Assembly: GCA_014843695.1 (NCBI GenBank)
Contig: CM026387.1
Location: 68,917,920 to 68,981,919 of the forward strand
Origin: Archivesica marissinica
Taxonomy: Eukaryota > Mollusca > Bivalvia > Venerida > Vesicomyidae
Length of the DNA stretch: 64,000 nucleotides
Reading direction: 5' to 3'
Shown: one piece after another, positions 13,921 to 27,292 of the stretch
Layout: every line of letters begins with the position of its first letter
How positions within the stretch are numbered: position 1 is the stretch's first letter
The notes under the pieces: generated by a model
Databases searched by the model: none
What the model was told of the DNA's origin: nothing
The model's input: only the letters and a program-made list of their open reading frames with translations
Made by a program: the position numbers and the translations under genes

Positions 13921-14204
13921 GTGTTTTGCGTTTATTTATCGTCGCTACCGGTTGTCCATATGAGCGACACCTCTTGAAGAGATTAGTCATTTTAGATTTT
14001 TGGAGGATAGTGCAATGATATAAACAGAGACCCATTTCAGAGTCTCCTCTGGTTCTTTTACGTGGACGGTGTAAAGATCCGACACGAGACCTCGGTTTAA
14101 AGTCCCAGTCAAAGACTGTTAATTTTATTACGGTCAGACTGGGGATCGAACCTACGATCACTGGATTACCAGTCCAACGTGTTAACCACTGGACTACAGA
14201 TCCG
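13921..14204 (-). mobile_element. tRNA-derived SINE, family 1 (full length)
   Basis: Read on the minus strand from 14204, the element starts ggatctgtagtccagtggtt, a tRNA-like head with an A box (tagtccagtgg) and a B box (ggttcgatccc) typical of an RNA polymerase III promoter. The body contains ccgaggtctcgtgt and cacgtaaaagaaccag. The 3' tail, with ggcaaccggtagcgacgata in other copies, ends in ataaataaac. The same body occurs at 15434, 26398 and 35839, which defines a dispersed family. Non-autonomous: it has no ORF and relies on a LINE for movement. Confidence 0.85.
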
Positions 14205-14240
14205 TCTGTAAAATGTGTGCATATATCCGAAACCTGCTTA

Positions 14241-14682
14241 TAGTTTAGTTATTTCCCCTGAATATCACAATATATAGTTTAGTTATTTCCCCTGAATATC
14301 ACAATATATAGTTTAGTTATTTCCCCTGAATATCACAATATATAGTTTAGTTATTTCCCCTAAATATCACAATACATAGTTTAGTTATTTCCCCTGAATA
14401 TCACAATACATAGTTTAGTTATTTCCCCTGAATATCACAATATATAGTTTAGTTATTTCCCCTGAATATCACAATATATAGTTTAGTTATTTCCCCTGAA
14501 TATCACAATATATAGTTTAGTTATTTCCCCTGAATATCACAATACATAGTTTAGTTATTCCCCCTGAATATCACAATATATAGTTTAGTTATTTCCCCTG
14601 AATATCACAATACATAGTTTAGTTCTTTTCCCTGAATATCACAATATATAGTTTAGTACTTTCTCCCTGAATATCACAATAG
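14241..14682. repeat. Tandem array, 34-bp unit x13
   Basis: Thirteen copies of a 34-bp unit starting tagtttagttatttcccctg and ending aatatcacaatata. Copies are nearly identical except for tata/taca and, at the right edge, small changes (gttcttttccctg, tactttctccctg) that mark decaying terminal copies. Confidence 0.97.
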
Positions 14683-14877
14683 TTGATGGCGTATTCTGTC
14701 TAACTTCGACATGTTATCTGATGATGAGAAATTATGCATCTATTTTCAAACCATAGTAGAGCAAAGTTAAACAGCCAAAGCCAAAACCTGTTTTAATATA
14801 TTAGAACACAGAAGACTTTCAATTGACTGTAGCTTATATAATCATCATATGAAGATTATATAATATTGATATATTTA

Positions 14878-15124
14878 TTAACCCATTTCATTTTGGATAC
14901 CGTTCAAACAGTATTTGCAAAGAACATAGAGCCATATCAACAGCCACGGAACGTTCCGTCTGATCAGGCTCTATGCTGTTTGCTATTCAGATGATCTTGC
15001 TAAGACACTTGGCTGTGTAGCAAACAACATAGATCCTGATCAGCATGCAGCGTCACGCTGCGGCTGATCTGGATCTATGTTGTTTGCAAAAGCCTTTAAA
15101 TGTATCCAGAATGAAATGGGTTAA
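14878..15124. mobile_element. piggyBac-like MITE (copy 1)
   Basis: A 239-bp inverted-repeat element flanked by TTAA on both sides (14878-14881 and 15121-15124). It starts cccatttcattttggatac and ends in the matching gtatccagaatgaaatggg. Subterminal inverted segments (tttgcaaagaacatagagcc on the left, ggatctatgttgtttgcaaa on the right) extend the pairing. TTAA target sites with CCC..GGG termini are the hallmark of piggyBac-type transposition. There is no transposase, so it is non-autonomous. Close relatives lie at 56597 (reversed orientation) and 60350. Confidence 0.8.
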
Positions 15125-15433
15125 TATAGTCAGAACTTGTGGCCCAACCCATTTGCTAATTATGTATCGGTTGTACGAGTGTTATTGATATATACATGTA
15201 TATAGAGCAATGTATATAGATAAAATCATATGTAATATTGATTTATGGTATCATGTAGTGAGAAGATATTGTTAACCAGTTAACCGGTATATCAACTCTG
15301 ATTTGATGTCATCAATTTATTTTAAAATGTGTTTTAGTAGGTACTTATAAATGCTAAAAACCTCATACAATGTTTCAGAATTCTATTCCTGTAACTTTAG
15401 AGCATTTTTACTACATTTATAATAATGCTAGAC
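15125..15433. other. Unique AT-rich spacer
   Basis: Nothing recognised beyond scattered tatata stretches. The next feature is a SINE. Confidence 0.6.
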
Positions 15434-15722
15434 GGATCTGTAGTCCAGTGGTAACACTCTGGATTGGTAATCTGGGGATCGCATTGCAGGTTCGAGCCCC
15501 CATCTGACCCTAATAAAATTAACAGTCTTTCAGATGAGAATTAAACCGAGGTCTCGTGTCTGTGCTGTACACCGTGCACGTAAAAGAACCAGATGAGACT
15601 ATGGAATGGGTCTCTGTCTGTATCATTGCACTATCATCCAACAATTTAAAATGACTAATCTCTTCAGGAGGCGTCGCTCACATGGGCAACCGGTAGCGAC
15701 GATAAATAAACATAACACAAAC
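15434..15722 (+). mobile_element. tRNA-derived SINE, family 1 (full length)
   Basis: Plus-strand copy of the family at 13921, with head ggatctgtagtccagtggta, a B box ggttcgagccc at about 15489-15499, the ccgaggtctcgtgt body motif, and the tail ggcaaccggtagcgacgata followed by aataaacataac. It differs from the minus-strand copy by many substitutions, so the two are independent old insertions. Confidence 0.85.
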
Positions 15723-16462
15723 ACTGCTAGATGTAAATCGATTTACAGTATCGTCTTTCTTTTTAACACCTAATAAACTTAGTAACGTATTATTTATCAG
15801 TAAGATAACCCTGTGGGTTATGTCATATGACAACTATATAGTTCGTGATGACTGAGGTTTTTCGGCTGTGTGACATTATCATCGCATTGTTGGTTGTCAT
15901 ATAACACAGCTCAGCTCACATGATTCATGTGATATATTTTACCGTATCTTTATATTTCTGTTAAGGTGTATGTATTTTGATATGTTTTACCGGTATATAA
16001 TGTGGTACATATATGAAGGGACGAAAATCCACTATTTGAATTGATTTTCAATCTGATACTGTTCATGAACTGTGAACACCGCACTTAGGCAATCCGTCCA
16101 ATGTCCAAGTTAATGGTCCTCACAGAAGCGCATTTAACCGAGATTATACAGAACTTAACAATCGTTACAATTGGTGTATTGTTCTGGCACATATGTTGGC
16201 AATAATGATTTTTAGGGTTGGATAAAACAACGTAATGCCGATCGTAAGACCAGAAACACACATATTAATTACTGTATATACGGCCTTAATATGATTATCG
16301 GGCAAGGAACAGCTTGGAGTGCAGCTTGAAGTATATGGGTACATTCACAAGTTGTTGATACAATTGCTTGACATAATATTAAATAGCAATACGACAGCTG
16401 TTCAGAAACTAGAAAAGTGATGAGACGGCGGTTTCAGAGCAGAAGTACGAAAACAACCTATC
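15723..16462. other. Unique spacer, one imperfect inverted repeat
   Basis: No gene recognised. Around 15817-15905 the segment ttatgtcatatgacaac pairs imperfectly with gttgtcatataaca, possibly an old MITE, but no target duplication could be defined. The rest is AT-rich unique sequence. Confidence 0.5.
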
Positions 16463-19400
16463 CAATGTACAACACAACGAATACACTGTCAACCGTAATG
16501 TACAACACAACGAATACACTGTCAACCGTAATGTACAACACAACGAATACACTGTCAACCGTAATGTACAACACAACGAATACACTGTCAACCGTAATGT
16601 ACAACACAACGAATACACTGTCAGCCGTAATGTACAACACAACGAATACACTGTCAGCCGTAATGTACAACATAACGAATATACTGTCAGCCGTAATGTA
16701 CAACACAACGAATACACTGTCAGCCGTAATGTACAACACAACGAATACACTGTCAACCGTAATGTACATCACCACGAATACACTGTCAACCGTAATGTAC
16801 ATCACCACGAATACACTGTCAACCGTAATGTACATCACCACGAATACACTGTCAACCGTAATGTACATCACCACGAATACACTGTCAACCGTAATGTACA
16901 ACACAACGAATACACTGTCAACCGTAATGTACAAAACAACGAATATACTGTCAGCCGTAATGTACAACATAACGAATATACTGTCAGCCGTAATGTACAA
17001 CACAACCAATACACTGTCAGCCGTGATGTACATCACCACGAATACACTGTCTGCCGTAATGTGCAACACCACGAATACACACACCGTCAGCCGTAATGCA
17101 CGGCACCAGGAATACACTGTCAGCCGTAATGTACAACACCTCGAATACACTGTCAGTCGTAATGTACAACACCACGAATACACTGTCAGCCGAAATGTAC
17201 AACACCACGAATACACCGTCAGCCGTAATGCACGGCACCAGGAATGCACTGTCAGCCGTAATGTACAACACCTCGAATACACTGTCAGTCGTAATGTACA
17301 ACACCACGAATACACCGTCAGCCGTAATGCACGGCACCAGGAATACACTGTCAGCCGTAATGTACAACACCACGAGTACATTGTCAGCCGCAATGTACAT
17401 CACCACGAATACACTGTCAGCCGTAATGTACAACACCACGAATACACTGTCAGCCGTAATGTACAACACCACGAATACACTGTCGGCCGTAATATACAAC
17501 ACCACGAATACACTGTCTACAACACCATGAATACACTGTCAGCCGTAATGCACGGCACCACGAATACACCGTCAGCCGTAATGCACGGCACCACGAATAC
17601 ACTGTCAGCCGTAATGTACAACACCACGAATACACTGTCAGCCGTAATGTACAACACCACGAATACACTGTCAGCCGTAATGTACAACACCACGAATACA
17701 CTGTCAGCCGTAATGTACAACACCACGAATACACTGCTACCGTAATGCACGGCACCACGAATAAACTGTCAGCCGTAATGTACAACACCACGAATACACT
17801 GTCAGCCGTAATGTACAACACCACGAATACACTGTCAGCCGTAATGTACAACACAACGAATACACTGTCAGCCGTAATGTACAACACCACGAATACACTG
17901 TCAGTCGTAATGCACGACACCATGACTACACTGTCAGCCATAATGTACATCACCACGAATACACTGTCAGCCGTAATGTACAACACCACGAATACACTGC
18001 TACCGTAATGCACGGCACCACGAATAAACTGTCAGCCGTAATGTACAACACCACGAATACACTGTCAGCCGTAATGTACATCACCACGAATACACTGTCA
18101 GCCGTAATGTACAACTCAACGAATACACGGTCAGCCGTAATGTACAACACCACGAATACACTGTCAGCCGTAATGCACGACACCATGAATACACTGTCAG
18201 CCATAATGTACATCACCACGAATACTTGCCAGCCGTAATGTACATCATAACGAATACACTGTCAGCCGTAATGTACAACACAACGAATACACTGTCAGCG
18301 GTAATGTACATCACCACGAATACACTGTCAGCGGTAATGTACAACACAACGAATACACTGTCAGCAGTAATGTATATCACCACGAATACACTGTCAGCCG
18401 TATGTACATCACCAGGAATACACTGTCAGCCGTAATGTACATCACCACGAATACACTGTCAGCCGTAATATACATCACCACGAACACACTGTCAACCGTA
18501 ATGTACATCACCACGAATACACTGTCAGCCGTAATGTACATCACCACGAATACACTGTCAGCCGTAATGTACAACACAACGAATACACTGTCAACCGTAA
18601 TGTACATCACCACGAATACACTGTCAACCTGTCAACCGTAATGTACATCACCACGAATACACTGTCAGCCGTAATGTACAACACCACGAATACACTGTCA
18701 GCCGTATTGCACATCACCACGAATACACTGTCAGCCGTAATGTACATCACCACGAATACACTGTCAGCCGTAATGTACATCACCACGAATACACTGTCAG
18801 CCGTAATGTACAACACCACGAATACACTGCCAGCCGTAATGTACGGCACCACGAATACACTGTCATCCGTAATGTACAACACCACGAATACACTGCCAGC
18901 CGTAATGTACAACACCACGAATACACTGTCAGCCGTAATGTACAACACCACGAATATACTGCCAGCCGTAATGTACAACACCACGAATACACTGTCAGCC
19001 GTAATGTACAACACCACGAATAAACTGTCAGCCGTAATGCACGGCACCACGAATATACTGTCAGCCGTAATGTACGGCACCACGAATACACTGTCAGCCG
19101 TAATGCACAACACCACGAATACACTGTCAGCCGTAATGTACAACACCACGAATAAACTGTCAGCCGTAATGCACGGCACCACGAATATACTGTCAGCCGT
19201 AATGCACGGCACCACGAATACACTGTCAGCCGTAATGTACAACACCACGAATACACTGTCAGCCGTAATGCACGGCACCACGAATATACTGTCAGCCGTA
19301 ATGCACGGCACCACTAATACACTGTCAGCCGTAATGCACGGCACCATAAATGCACTATCAGCCGTAATGCACGGCACCACGAATATAATGTCAGCCGTAA

Positions 19401-19676
19401 TGCACGGCACCACGAATATAATGTCAGCCGTAATGCACGGCACCACGAATACACTGTCAGCCGTAATGCACAGCACCACGAATATAATGTCAGCCGTAAT
19501 GCACGGCACCACGAATACACTGTCAGCCGTAATGCACGGCACCACGCATACAGTCAGCCGTAATGCACGGCACCACGAATACACTCAGTCGTAATGTACG
19601 GCACCACGAATACACTGTCAGCCGTAATGCACGGCACCATGAATACACTCAGTCGTAATGTACGGCACCATGAATA
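16463..19676. repeat. Tandem array, 33-bp unit, about 97 copies
   Basis: Units start aatgtacaacacaacgaata and end cactgtcagccgt. Subtypes are spatially ordered: acaacg with tcaacc dominates on the left, catcaccacg and caacaccacg in the middle, and cacggcaccacg on the right. That order is expected if the array grew by local duplication. Small indels (for example ctgctaccg at 17738 and 17998) break the frame. Long open frames occur on both strands (MYNTTNTLSAV-type forward, YITADSVFVVL-type reverse) because the unit has no stop in those frames; I do not regard them as genes. Confidence 0.97.
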
Positions 19677-22078
19677 TACCAGGTTCTATTGCAAGGTATG
19701 GTGTACGGGCTACGGCCAGATGTACGTTCTATTGCAGGGTAATGTGTACGGGTTACGGTCAATTGTACGTTCTTTTGGTGGGTATGGTGTACAGGCTACG
19801 GTCAGCTGTCGTTCTATTGCAGGGTATGGTGTACGGGCTACGGTCAAATGTACGTTCTTTCGGTGGGTATGGTGTACGGGCTCTCAGCTGTCGTTCTATT
19901 TCAGGGTATGTTGTACTGGCTACGGTCAGCTGTCGTTCTATTGCAGGGTGTGGTGTACGGGCTACGGTCAAATGACGTCATTTTGGTGGGTATGATGTAT
20001 GGGCTACGGTCAAATGACGTCCTTTTGGTGGGTATGATGTACGGGCTACGGTCAGCTGTCGTTCTATTTCAGGGTATGGTGTACGGGTTACTGCCAGATG
20101 TACGTTCTTTAGGTTTGTATGGTGTACGGGCTACGGTCAGCTGTCGTTCTATTGCAGGGTATGATGTACGGGTTACGGTCAGATGTACGTTCTCTTTGTG
20201 GGTATGGTGTACGGGCTTCGGTCAAATGACGTCCTTTTGTCGGGTATGGTGTACGGGCTACGGTCAGATGTACGTTCTTTTTGTGGGTATGGTGTACGGG
20301 CTACGGTCAAATGTACGTTCTTTTTGTGGGTATGGTGTGCGGGCTACGGTCAAATGTACGTTCTTTTTGTGGGTATGGTGTACAGGCTACGGGCAAATGA
20401 CGTCCTTTTGGTGGGTATGGTGTACGGGCTACGGTCAAATGTACGTTCTTTTTGTGGGTATGGTGTACGGGCTACGGTTAGATGACATTCGTTTGGTGGG
20501 TATGATGTACGGGCTACGGTCAAATGTACGTTCTTTTGATGGGAATGGTGTACGGGCTACGGTCAAATGTACGTTCTTTTTGTGTGTATGGTGTACGGGC
20601 TACGGTCAAATGTACGTTCTTTTGGTGGGCATGGTGTACGGGCTACGGTCAAATGTACGTTCTTTTGGTGGGCATGGTGTACGGCTACGGTCAATAGTAC
20701 GTTCTTTTGGGGGCATGGTGTACGGGCTACGGTCAAATGGTGTATTTTTGTTGGTATGGTGTACGGGCTACGGTCAAATGTACGTTCTTTTGGTGGGCAT
20801 GGTGTACGGGCTACGGTCAAATGTACGTTCTTTTGGTGGGTATGGTGTACGGGCTACGGTCAAATGACGTCCATTTGGTGGGTATGGTGTACGGGCTACG
20901 GTCAGATGACGTCTCTTTGTGGGTATGGTGTACGGGCTTCGGTCAAATGACGTCCTTTTGTCGGGTATGGTGTACGGGCTACGGTCAGATGTACGTTCTT
21001 TTTGTGGGTATGGTGTACGGGCTACGGTCAAATGTACGTTCTTTTTGTGGGTATGGTGTACGGGCTACGTGCACATGACTTCCTTTTGGTGGGTATGGTG
21101 TACGGGTTACGGTCAGATGTACATTCTTTTTGTGGGTATGGTGTACGGGCTTCGGTCAAATGACGTCCTTTTGGTGGGTATGGTGTACGGACTACGGTCA
21201 AATGTACGTTCTTTTGGTGGGTATGGTGTACGGGCTACGGTCAAATGTACCTTCTTTTTGTGGGTATGGTGTACGGGCTACGGGCAAAAGACGTCCTTTT
21301 GGTGGGTATGGTGTACGGGCTACGGCCAGATGTACGTTCTCTTTGTGGGTACGGTGTACGGGTTACGGTCAGATGACGTTCTATCGCAGGGTATGGTGTA
21401 CGGGTTACGGTCAGAGGACGTTCTTTTGGTGGGTATGGTGTACGGGCTACGGTCAGATGTACGTTCTCTTTGTGGGTATGGTGTACGGGTTACGGTCAGA
21501 TGACGTTCTATCGCAGGGTATGGTGTACGGGTTACGGTCAGAGGACGTTCTTTTGGTGGGTATGGTGTACGGGCTTCGGTCAGATGTACGTTCTTTTGGT
21601 GGGTATGGTGTACGGGTTACGGTCAGAGGACGTTCTTTTGGTGGGTATGGTGTACGGGCTACGGTCAGATGTACGTTCTTTTGGTGGGTATGGTGTACGG
21701 GTTACGGTCAGAGGACGTTCTTTTGGTGGGTATGGTGTACGGGCTACGGTCAGATGTACGTTCTTTTGGTGGGTATGGTGTACGGGTTACGGTCAGAGGA
21801 CGTTCGTTTGGTGGGTATGGTGTACTGGCTACGGTCAGATGTACGTTCTTTTGGTGGGTATGGTGTACGGGTTACGGTCAGAGGACGTTCTTTTGGTGGG
21901 TATGGTGTACGGGCTACGGTCAGATGTACGTTCTCTTTGTGGGTATGGTGTACGGGTTACGGTCAGAGGACGTTCTTTTGGTGGGTATGGTGTACGGGCT
22001 ACGGCCAGATGTACGTTCTCTTTGTGGGTACAGTGTACGGGTTACGGACAGAAGACGTTCTTTTGGTGGGTAGTGTAG
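19677..22078. repeat. Tandem array, 43-bp unit, about 55 copies
   Basis: Units read gggtatggtgtacgggctac followed by ggtcaaatgtacgttcttttggt. On the left (19680-20180) units carry ttctattgcagg, on the right ttcttttggtggg. From about 21590 to 22020 two unit types (agatgtacg and agaggacg) alternate, giving an 86-bp dimer repeat. The array directly abuts the 33-bp array with no spacer. Confidence 0.97.
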
Positions 22079-22462
22079 GGTATATGTAGTTCCCATCAAC
22101 GTGCTTCATATGCATGGCTATTTCCATTGCGAACGTACATGCCCCTCCGTCTCTCTCTATGCATCCTTACTTGCACGCTAATCCTATCTACACCCCAGAT
22201 TATAATGTTGTGGTATACATACGTAAATCTCTTACTAATCCCTATACATTCCCCGTAACAGATTGCTGCTGTTGTTATTCTGCTAGAATATAAATGATGT
22301 TATGTACATACATACTATACACCAATCAAAGGTCTGTATAAGAATCGATATGGATACGAAAGAGAACGGTAGATCGGGTCATTGCTGAGGTATTAACCAT
22401 TACGCAACTAGTTTGGTGTGATACTAACCTCGTGATCCCGAACATACATTGTGCCATGACCT
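22079..22462. other. Unique spacer
   Basis: No gene or element recognised between the 43-bp and 22-bp arrays. Confidence 0.6.
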
Positions 22463-25400
22463 ATAATACCTTACAAGCCCGTATACCATACATTACAACC
22501 CCGTATACCATACATTACAACCCCATATACCATACATTACAAGCCCGTATACCATACATTACAAGCCCATATACCATACATTATCAAGCCCGTATACCAT
22601 ACATTACAAACCAGAAACCAATCATGCATTATAACCCCGTATACCATTCATTACAAGCACGTATACCATACATTACAAGCCCGTATACCATGCATTATAA
22701 GCCCGTATACCATGCATTACAAGCCCGTATAACACGCATTACAAGCCCGTATACCATACATTATAAGCCCGTATATCATACATTACAAACCCGTATACCA
22801 TAAATTACAAGCCCATATACCATGCATTACATGCCCGTATACCATACATTATAAGCTCGTATACCATGCATTGCAAGCCCGTATACCATGCATTGCAAGC
22901 CCATATACCATGCATTACAAGTCCATATAACATACATTATAAGCCCGTATACAATGCATTACAAGCCCGTATATCATGCATTACAAGCCCGTATATCATG
23001 CATTACAAGTCCGTATACCTAGCATTTACAAGCCTGTATAACATACATTAAAAGCCCGTATGCCATGCATTACAAGCCCGTATACCATGCATTACAAGTC
23101 CGTATAACATGCATTACAAGCCCGTATACCATACATTACAAGCCCGTATACCATGCATTACAAGCCAATATGCTTGTACATTAAAGGCCCGAATAGCATT
23201 CCTTACAATCCCATATACCATGCATTACAAGTCCATATAACATACATTACAAGCCCGCATACCATGCATTACAAGCCCGTATACCATATATTATAAGCCC
23301 GTATACCATACATTACAAGCCCGTATACCATGCATTATAAGCCCGTATACCATGCATTATAAGCCCTTATACCATACATTGCAAGCCCGTATAACATGCA
23401 TTGCAAGCCCGTATACCAGGCATTATAATCCGTATACCATGCAGTACAAGCCCGGATGCCATGCATTATAAGCCCGTATACCATACATTGCAAGCCCATA
23501 TACCATACATTACAAGCCCGTATACCATACATTACAAGCCCGTATACCATATATTACAAGTCTGTATACCATACATTACAAGCCCGTATACCATGCATTA
23601 TAAACCCGTATACCATACATTGAAAGCCCGTATACCATGCATTATAAGCCCGTATACCATGTATTACAAGCCCGTATTCCATATATTATAAGCCCGTATA
23701 CCATACATTACAAGCCCGTATACCATGCATTATAATCCGTATACCATGCAGTACAAGCCCGGATGCAATGCATTATAAGCCCGTATTCCATACATTGCAA
23801 GCCCATATACCATACATTACAAGCCCGTATACCATACATTACAAGCCCGTATACCATATATTACAAGTCAGTATACCATACATTACAAGCCCGTATACCA
23901 TGCATTGTAAACCCGTATACCATATATTGAAAGCCTGTATACCATGCATTACAAGCCCGTATACCATGTATTACAAGCCCGTATACCATGTATTACAAGC
24001 CCGTATACCATGCATTATAAGCCCGTATACCATGTATTACAAGCCCGTATACCATGCATTACAAGCCCGTATTCCATGTATTACAAGCTCGTATACCATG
24101 CATTACAAGCCCGTATACCATGTATTACAAGCCCATATACCATGCATTACAAGCCCGTATACCATGTATTACAAGCTCGTATACCATGCATTACAAGCCC
24201 GTATACCATGTATTACAAGCCAGTATACCATGCATTATAAGCCCGTATACCATGTATTACAAGCCCGTATACCATACATTACAAGCCCGTATACCATACA
24301 TTTCAAGCCCGTATACCATGCATTACATGCCCGTGTACCATGCATTACAAGTCCGTATACCATGCATTACAAGCCCGTGTAGCATGCATTACAAGCCCGT
24401 GTAGCATGCATTACAAGCCCGTATACCATGCATTACAAGTCCGTATACCATGCATTACAAGCCCGTGTAGCATGCATTACAAGCCCGTATATCATACATT
24501 ACAAACCCGTATACCATGCATTACAAGCCCGTGTAGCATGCATTACTAGCCCGTATATCATACATTACAAACCCGTATACCATGCATTACAATCCCGTAT
24601 ACCATACATTACAAGCCCGTATACGATACATTACAAGCTCGTATACCATGCATTACAAGCCCGTATAACATGCATTACAACCCATATACCATGCATTACA
24701 AGCCCGTATACCATGCATTACAAACCCGTATACCATATATTACAAGCCCGTATACCATGCATTACAAGCCCGTATACCATACTTTGCAAGCCCCTATACC
24801 ATACATTGCAAGCCCGTATACCATACATTGCAAGCCCGTTTACCATACATTGAGAGCCCGTATATAATACATTACATGCCCGTATACCATACTTTGCAAG
24901 CCCCTATACCATACATTGCAAGCCTGTATACCATACATAGCAAGCCCGTATACCATACATTGCAAGCCCGTATACCATGCATTATAAGCTCGCATACCAT
25001 ACATTGCAAGCCCGTATACCAGGTATAACAAGCCCGTATACCATGCATTACAAGCCCGTATACCATACATTGTAAGCCCGTATACCATTCATAGCAAGCC
25101 CATATACCATACATTGCAAGCCCGTATACCATACATTGCAAGTCAGTATACCATACATTCTAAGCCCGTATACCATACATTGTAAGCCCGTATACCATAC
25201 TTTGCAAGCCCCTATACCATACATTGCAAGCCCGTATACCATACATTGCAAGCCTGTTTACCATACATTGCAAGCCCGTATACCATACTTTGCAAGCCCC
25301 ACTTACATACATTACAAGCCCGTTTACCATACATTACAAGCCCGTATATATGACATACATTGCAAGCCCGTATATCATACATTAAAATCCCGTATACCAT

Positions 25401-25880
25401 ACATTGCAAGCCCGTATACCATACATTACAAGCCCGTATACCATACATTAAATGCCCGTATACCATGCATTGCAAGCCCGTCTATATGACATACTTTACA
25501 AGCCCGTATACCATGCACTACAAGTCCGTATATATGACATACATTACAAGCCCGTATACCATGCATTACAAGCCCGAATATATGATATACATTACAAACC
25601 CGTATACCATACATTTAAAGCCCGTATATATGACATACATTACAAGCCCGTATACCATGCATTACAAGCCCGTATATATGACTTACATTACAAGCCCGTA
25701 TACCATGCATTACAAGCCCGTATACCATACATTATAAGTCCGTATACCATACATTGTAAGCCCGTATACCATGCTTTACAAGCCCGTATATATGACATAT
25801 ATTACAAGCCCGTATACCATGCATTGCAAGCCCGTATACCATCCATTGCAATCCCGTATTTCTGACATACATTGCAATAC
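22463..25880. repeat. Tandem array, 22-bp unit, about 155 copies
   Basis: Core unit attacaagcccgtataccatg plus two bases. Variants include ttataagcc, ttgcaagcc, catac/catgc and gtgtagc. From about 25340 a longer subtype appears in which tatatgacatac replaces taccatgc, interspersed with normal units, so the right end has mixed periods. The open frames on both strands are by-products of the stop-poor unit. Confidence 0.97.
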
Positions 25881-26000
25881 CGTGTTTCGTACACACATAC
25901 ATGCATATTATACAGCACAAGCGGTCATTACAAAGGATCACCTTCCTGTAAATACAGGCGTCTTTACCGCTGAAGGTCTAATTTAAAGGTTGCCACACTT

Positions 26001-26325
26001 AAACCTGTCCCTCATAGAAGCACATCTTGACGCCATTAGTAATACGACATACATTGACAATGTAGTAGTCATATCAATGTTCATAATTAAACCTTTCCCT
26101 CATAGAAGCACCTCTTGACGCCATTAGTAATACGACATACATTGACAATGTAGTAGCCAAATCAATGTTCAGAATAAAGGCCAGAATATCATGTAGTCTC
26201 AGTAATATACATGTATATGGAGGTGGGATAGATATGACGGTTACATATCCACTGCATGATAGCTAAATGGCTGTCGTTTGTAAGGAGATATAATAGTATA
26301 TCAACCTAAATCTCTATGTAGGAAA
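26001..26325 (+). mobile_element. Short member of the 88-bp-core element family
   Basis: Two copies of an 88-bp unit (aaacctgtccctcatagaag at 26001, aaacctttccctcatagaag at 26089) are followed by a right flank (aataaaggcc, then atggaggtgggatagatatg and atggctgtcgtttgta). The same unit and the same right flank, joined in the same way, occur at 43664-46545 with about 30 units. A family with a variable number of core repeats and a fixed flank resembles bivalve pearl-type, Helentron-related elements. That assignment is inference, since no Helitron hairpin was defined. Confidence 0.6.
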
Positions 26326-26397
26326 GGGTTATAGCCAAATTACATCACACAAACATGTGTTAACATATTAATAGCAATGCTATACACATTGTTTGTG

Positions 26398-26598
26398 TTT
26401 AACAGTCTTTCAGATGGGACTTTAAACCGAGGTCTCGTGTCTGTGCTTTACACCGTGCACGTAAAAGAACCAGGGGAAACTCTGGAATGGGTCTCTGTCT
26501 GTATCATTGTACAATCCTCCAAAAATCTAAAATAACTAATCTCTTCAGGAGGCGTCGCTCATATGGGCAACCGGTAGCGACGATAAATAAACGTAAAA
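26398..26598 (+). mobile_element. SINE family 1, 5' truncated
   Basis: Starts within the body at taacagtctttcagatggga, lacking the tRNA-like head. It continues through ccgaggtctcgtgt, cacgtaaaagaaccag and the tail ggcaaccggtagcgacgata with aataaacg. 5' truncation is the usual outcome of incomplete target-primed reverse transcription. Confidence 0.85.
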
Positions 26599-27292
26599 CA
26601 CGTATTGTTTGTGTGTTTGTTTGTTCAGGTTTTACACCTTCATTAGTATCATTGTTGGCTATATCGCCGGCGGGAAGTATACAGTGGAACCTCCCAAAAC
26701 CGGACCCTCTCTAAATCGGAATACTCCCAAAACCGGACGTTTTTGAAAGTCCCGAATTGTTTCTTCTTTTATTTATTATATAAAATCACTCAAAATTTGC
26801 ATAATTTGGGTACAGTTTGATGTAATTTCACTTCCCAAAACCGGAACAACTTTTAGGCGACATAGGTCTTCATCAATAAACTAAAAAGTGTTGATTTTGT
26901 TTGTGTATTCCGTCATAAATTGACACGCTGCTGACACTTTCTTATCTCGTTTGCGCGTTTGATCTATGAACGTGTGATAATCGCGCAAGAATATAAGATG
27001 TCAGGCTGATTGATGACTACTGCACTCATGTACAGTTAATTTGTCGGCTAACTGGGGGATTATGTTATAATCGGGAGCCGGACAAAACACCCCCCGGACT
27101 AAACACCCCCCGCTCATGTTTGTATAGGTGGACAAAACACCCCTCATCATTTTTACAAGGTGGACAAAACACCCCCTACGGTTTTTACAAAGCGGACAAA
27201 ACACCCCCTACGGTTTTTACAAGGCGGAAAAAAACCCCTACGGTTTTTACAAGGTGGACAAAACACCCATATGGTTTCTTTTTTTCTGCTAG

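Noticed and set aside
14140..14204. Functional tRNA gene at the SINE head (also 15434, 29060-29121, 53237, 62230-62291)
   Set aside because: A and B boxes are present, but a complete cloverleaf does not follow and each continues into a repeated SINE body, so these are SINE promoters.
15817..15905. Inverted repeat resembling a MITE
   Set aside because: Pairing is short and imperfect and no target duplication or defined ends could be found.
16409..19594. Several 300-440-codon frames in the 33-bp array
   Set aside because: Open on both strands, interrupted where the array has indels, no recognisable domain.
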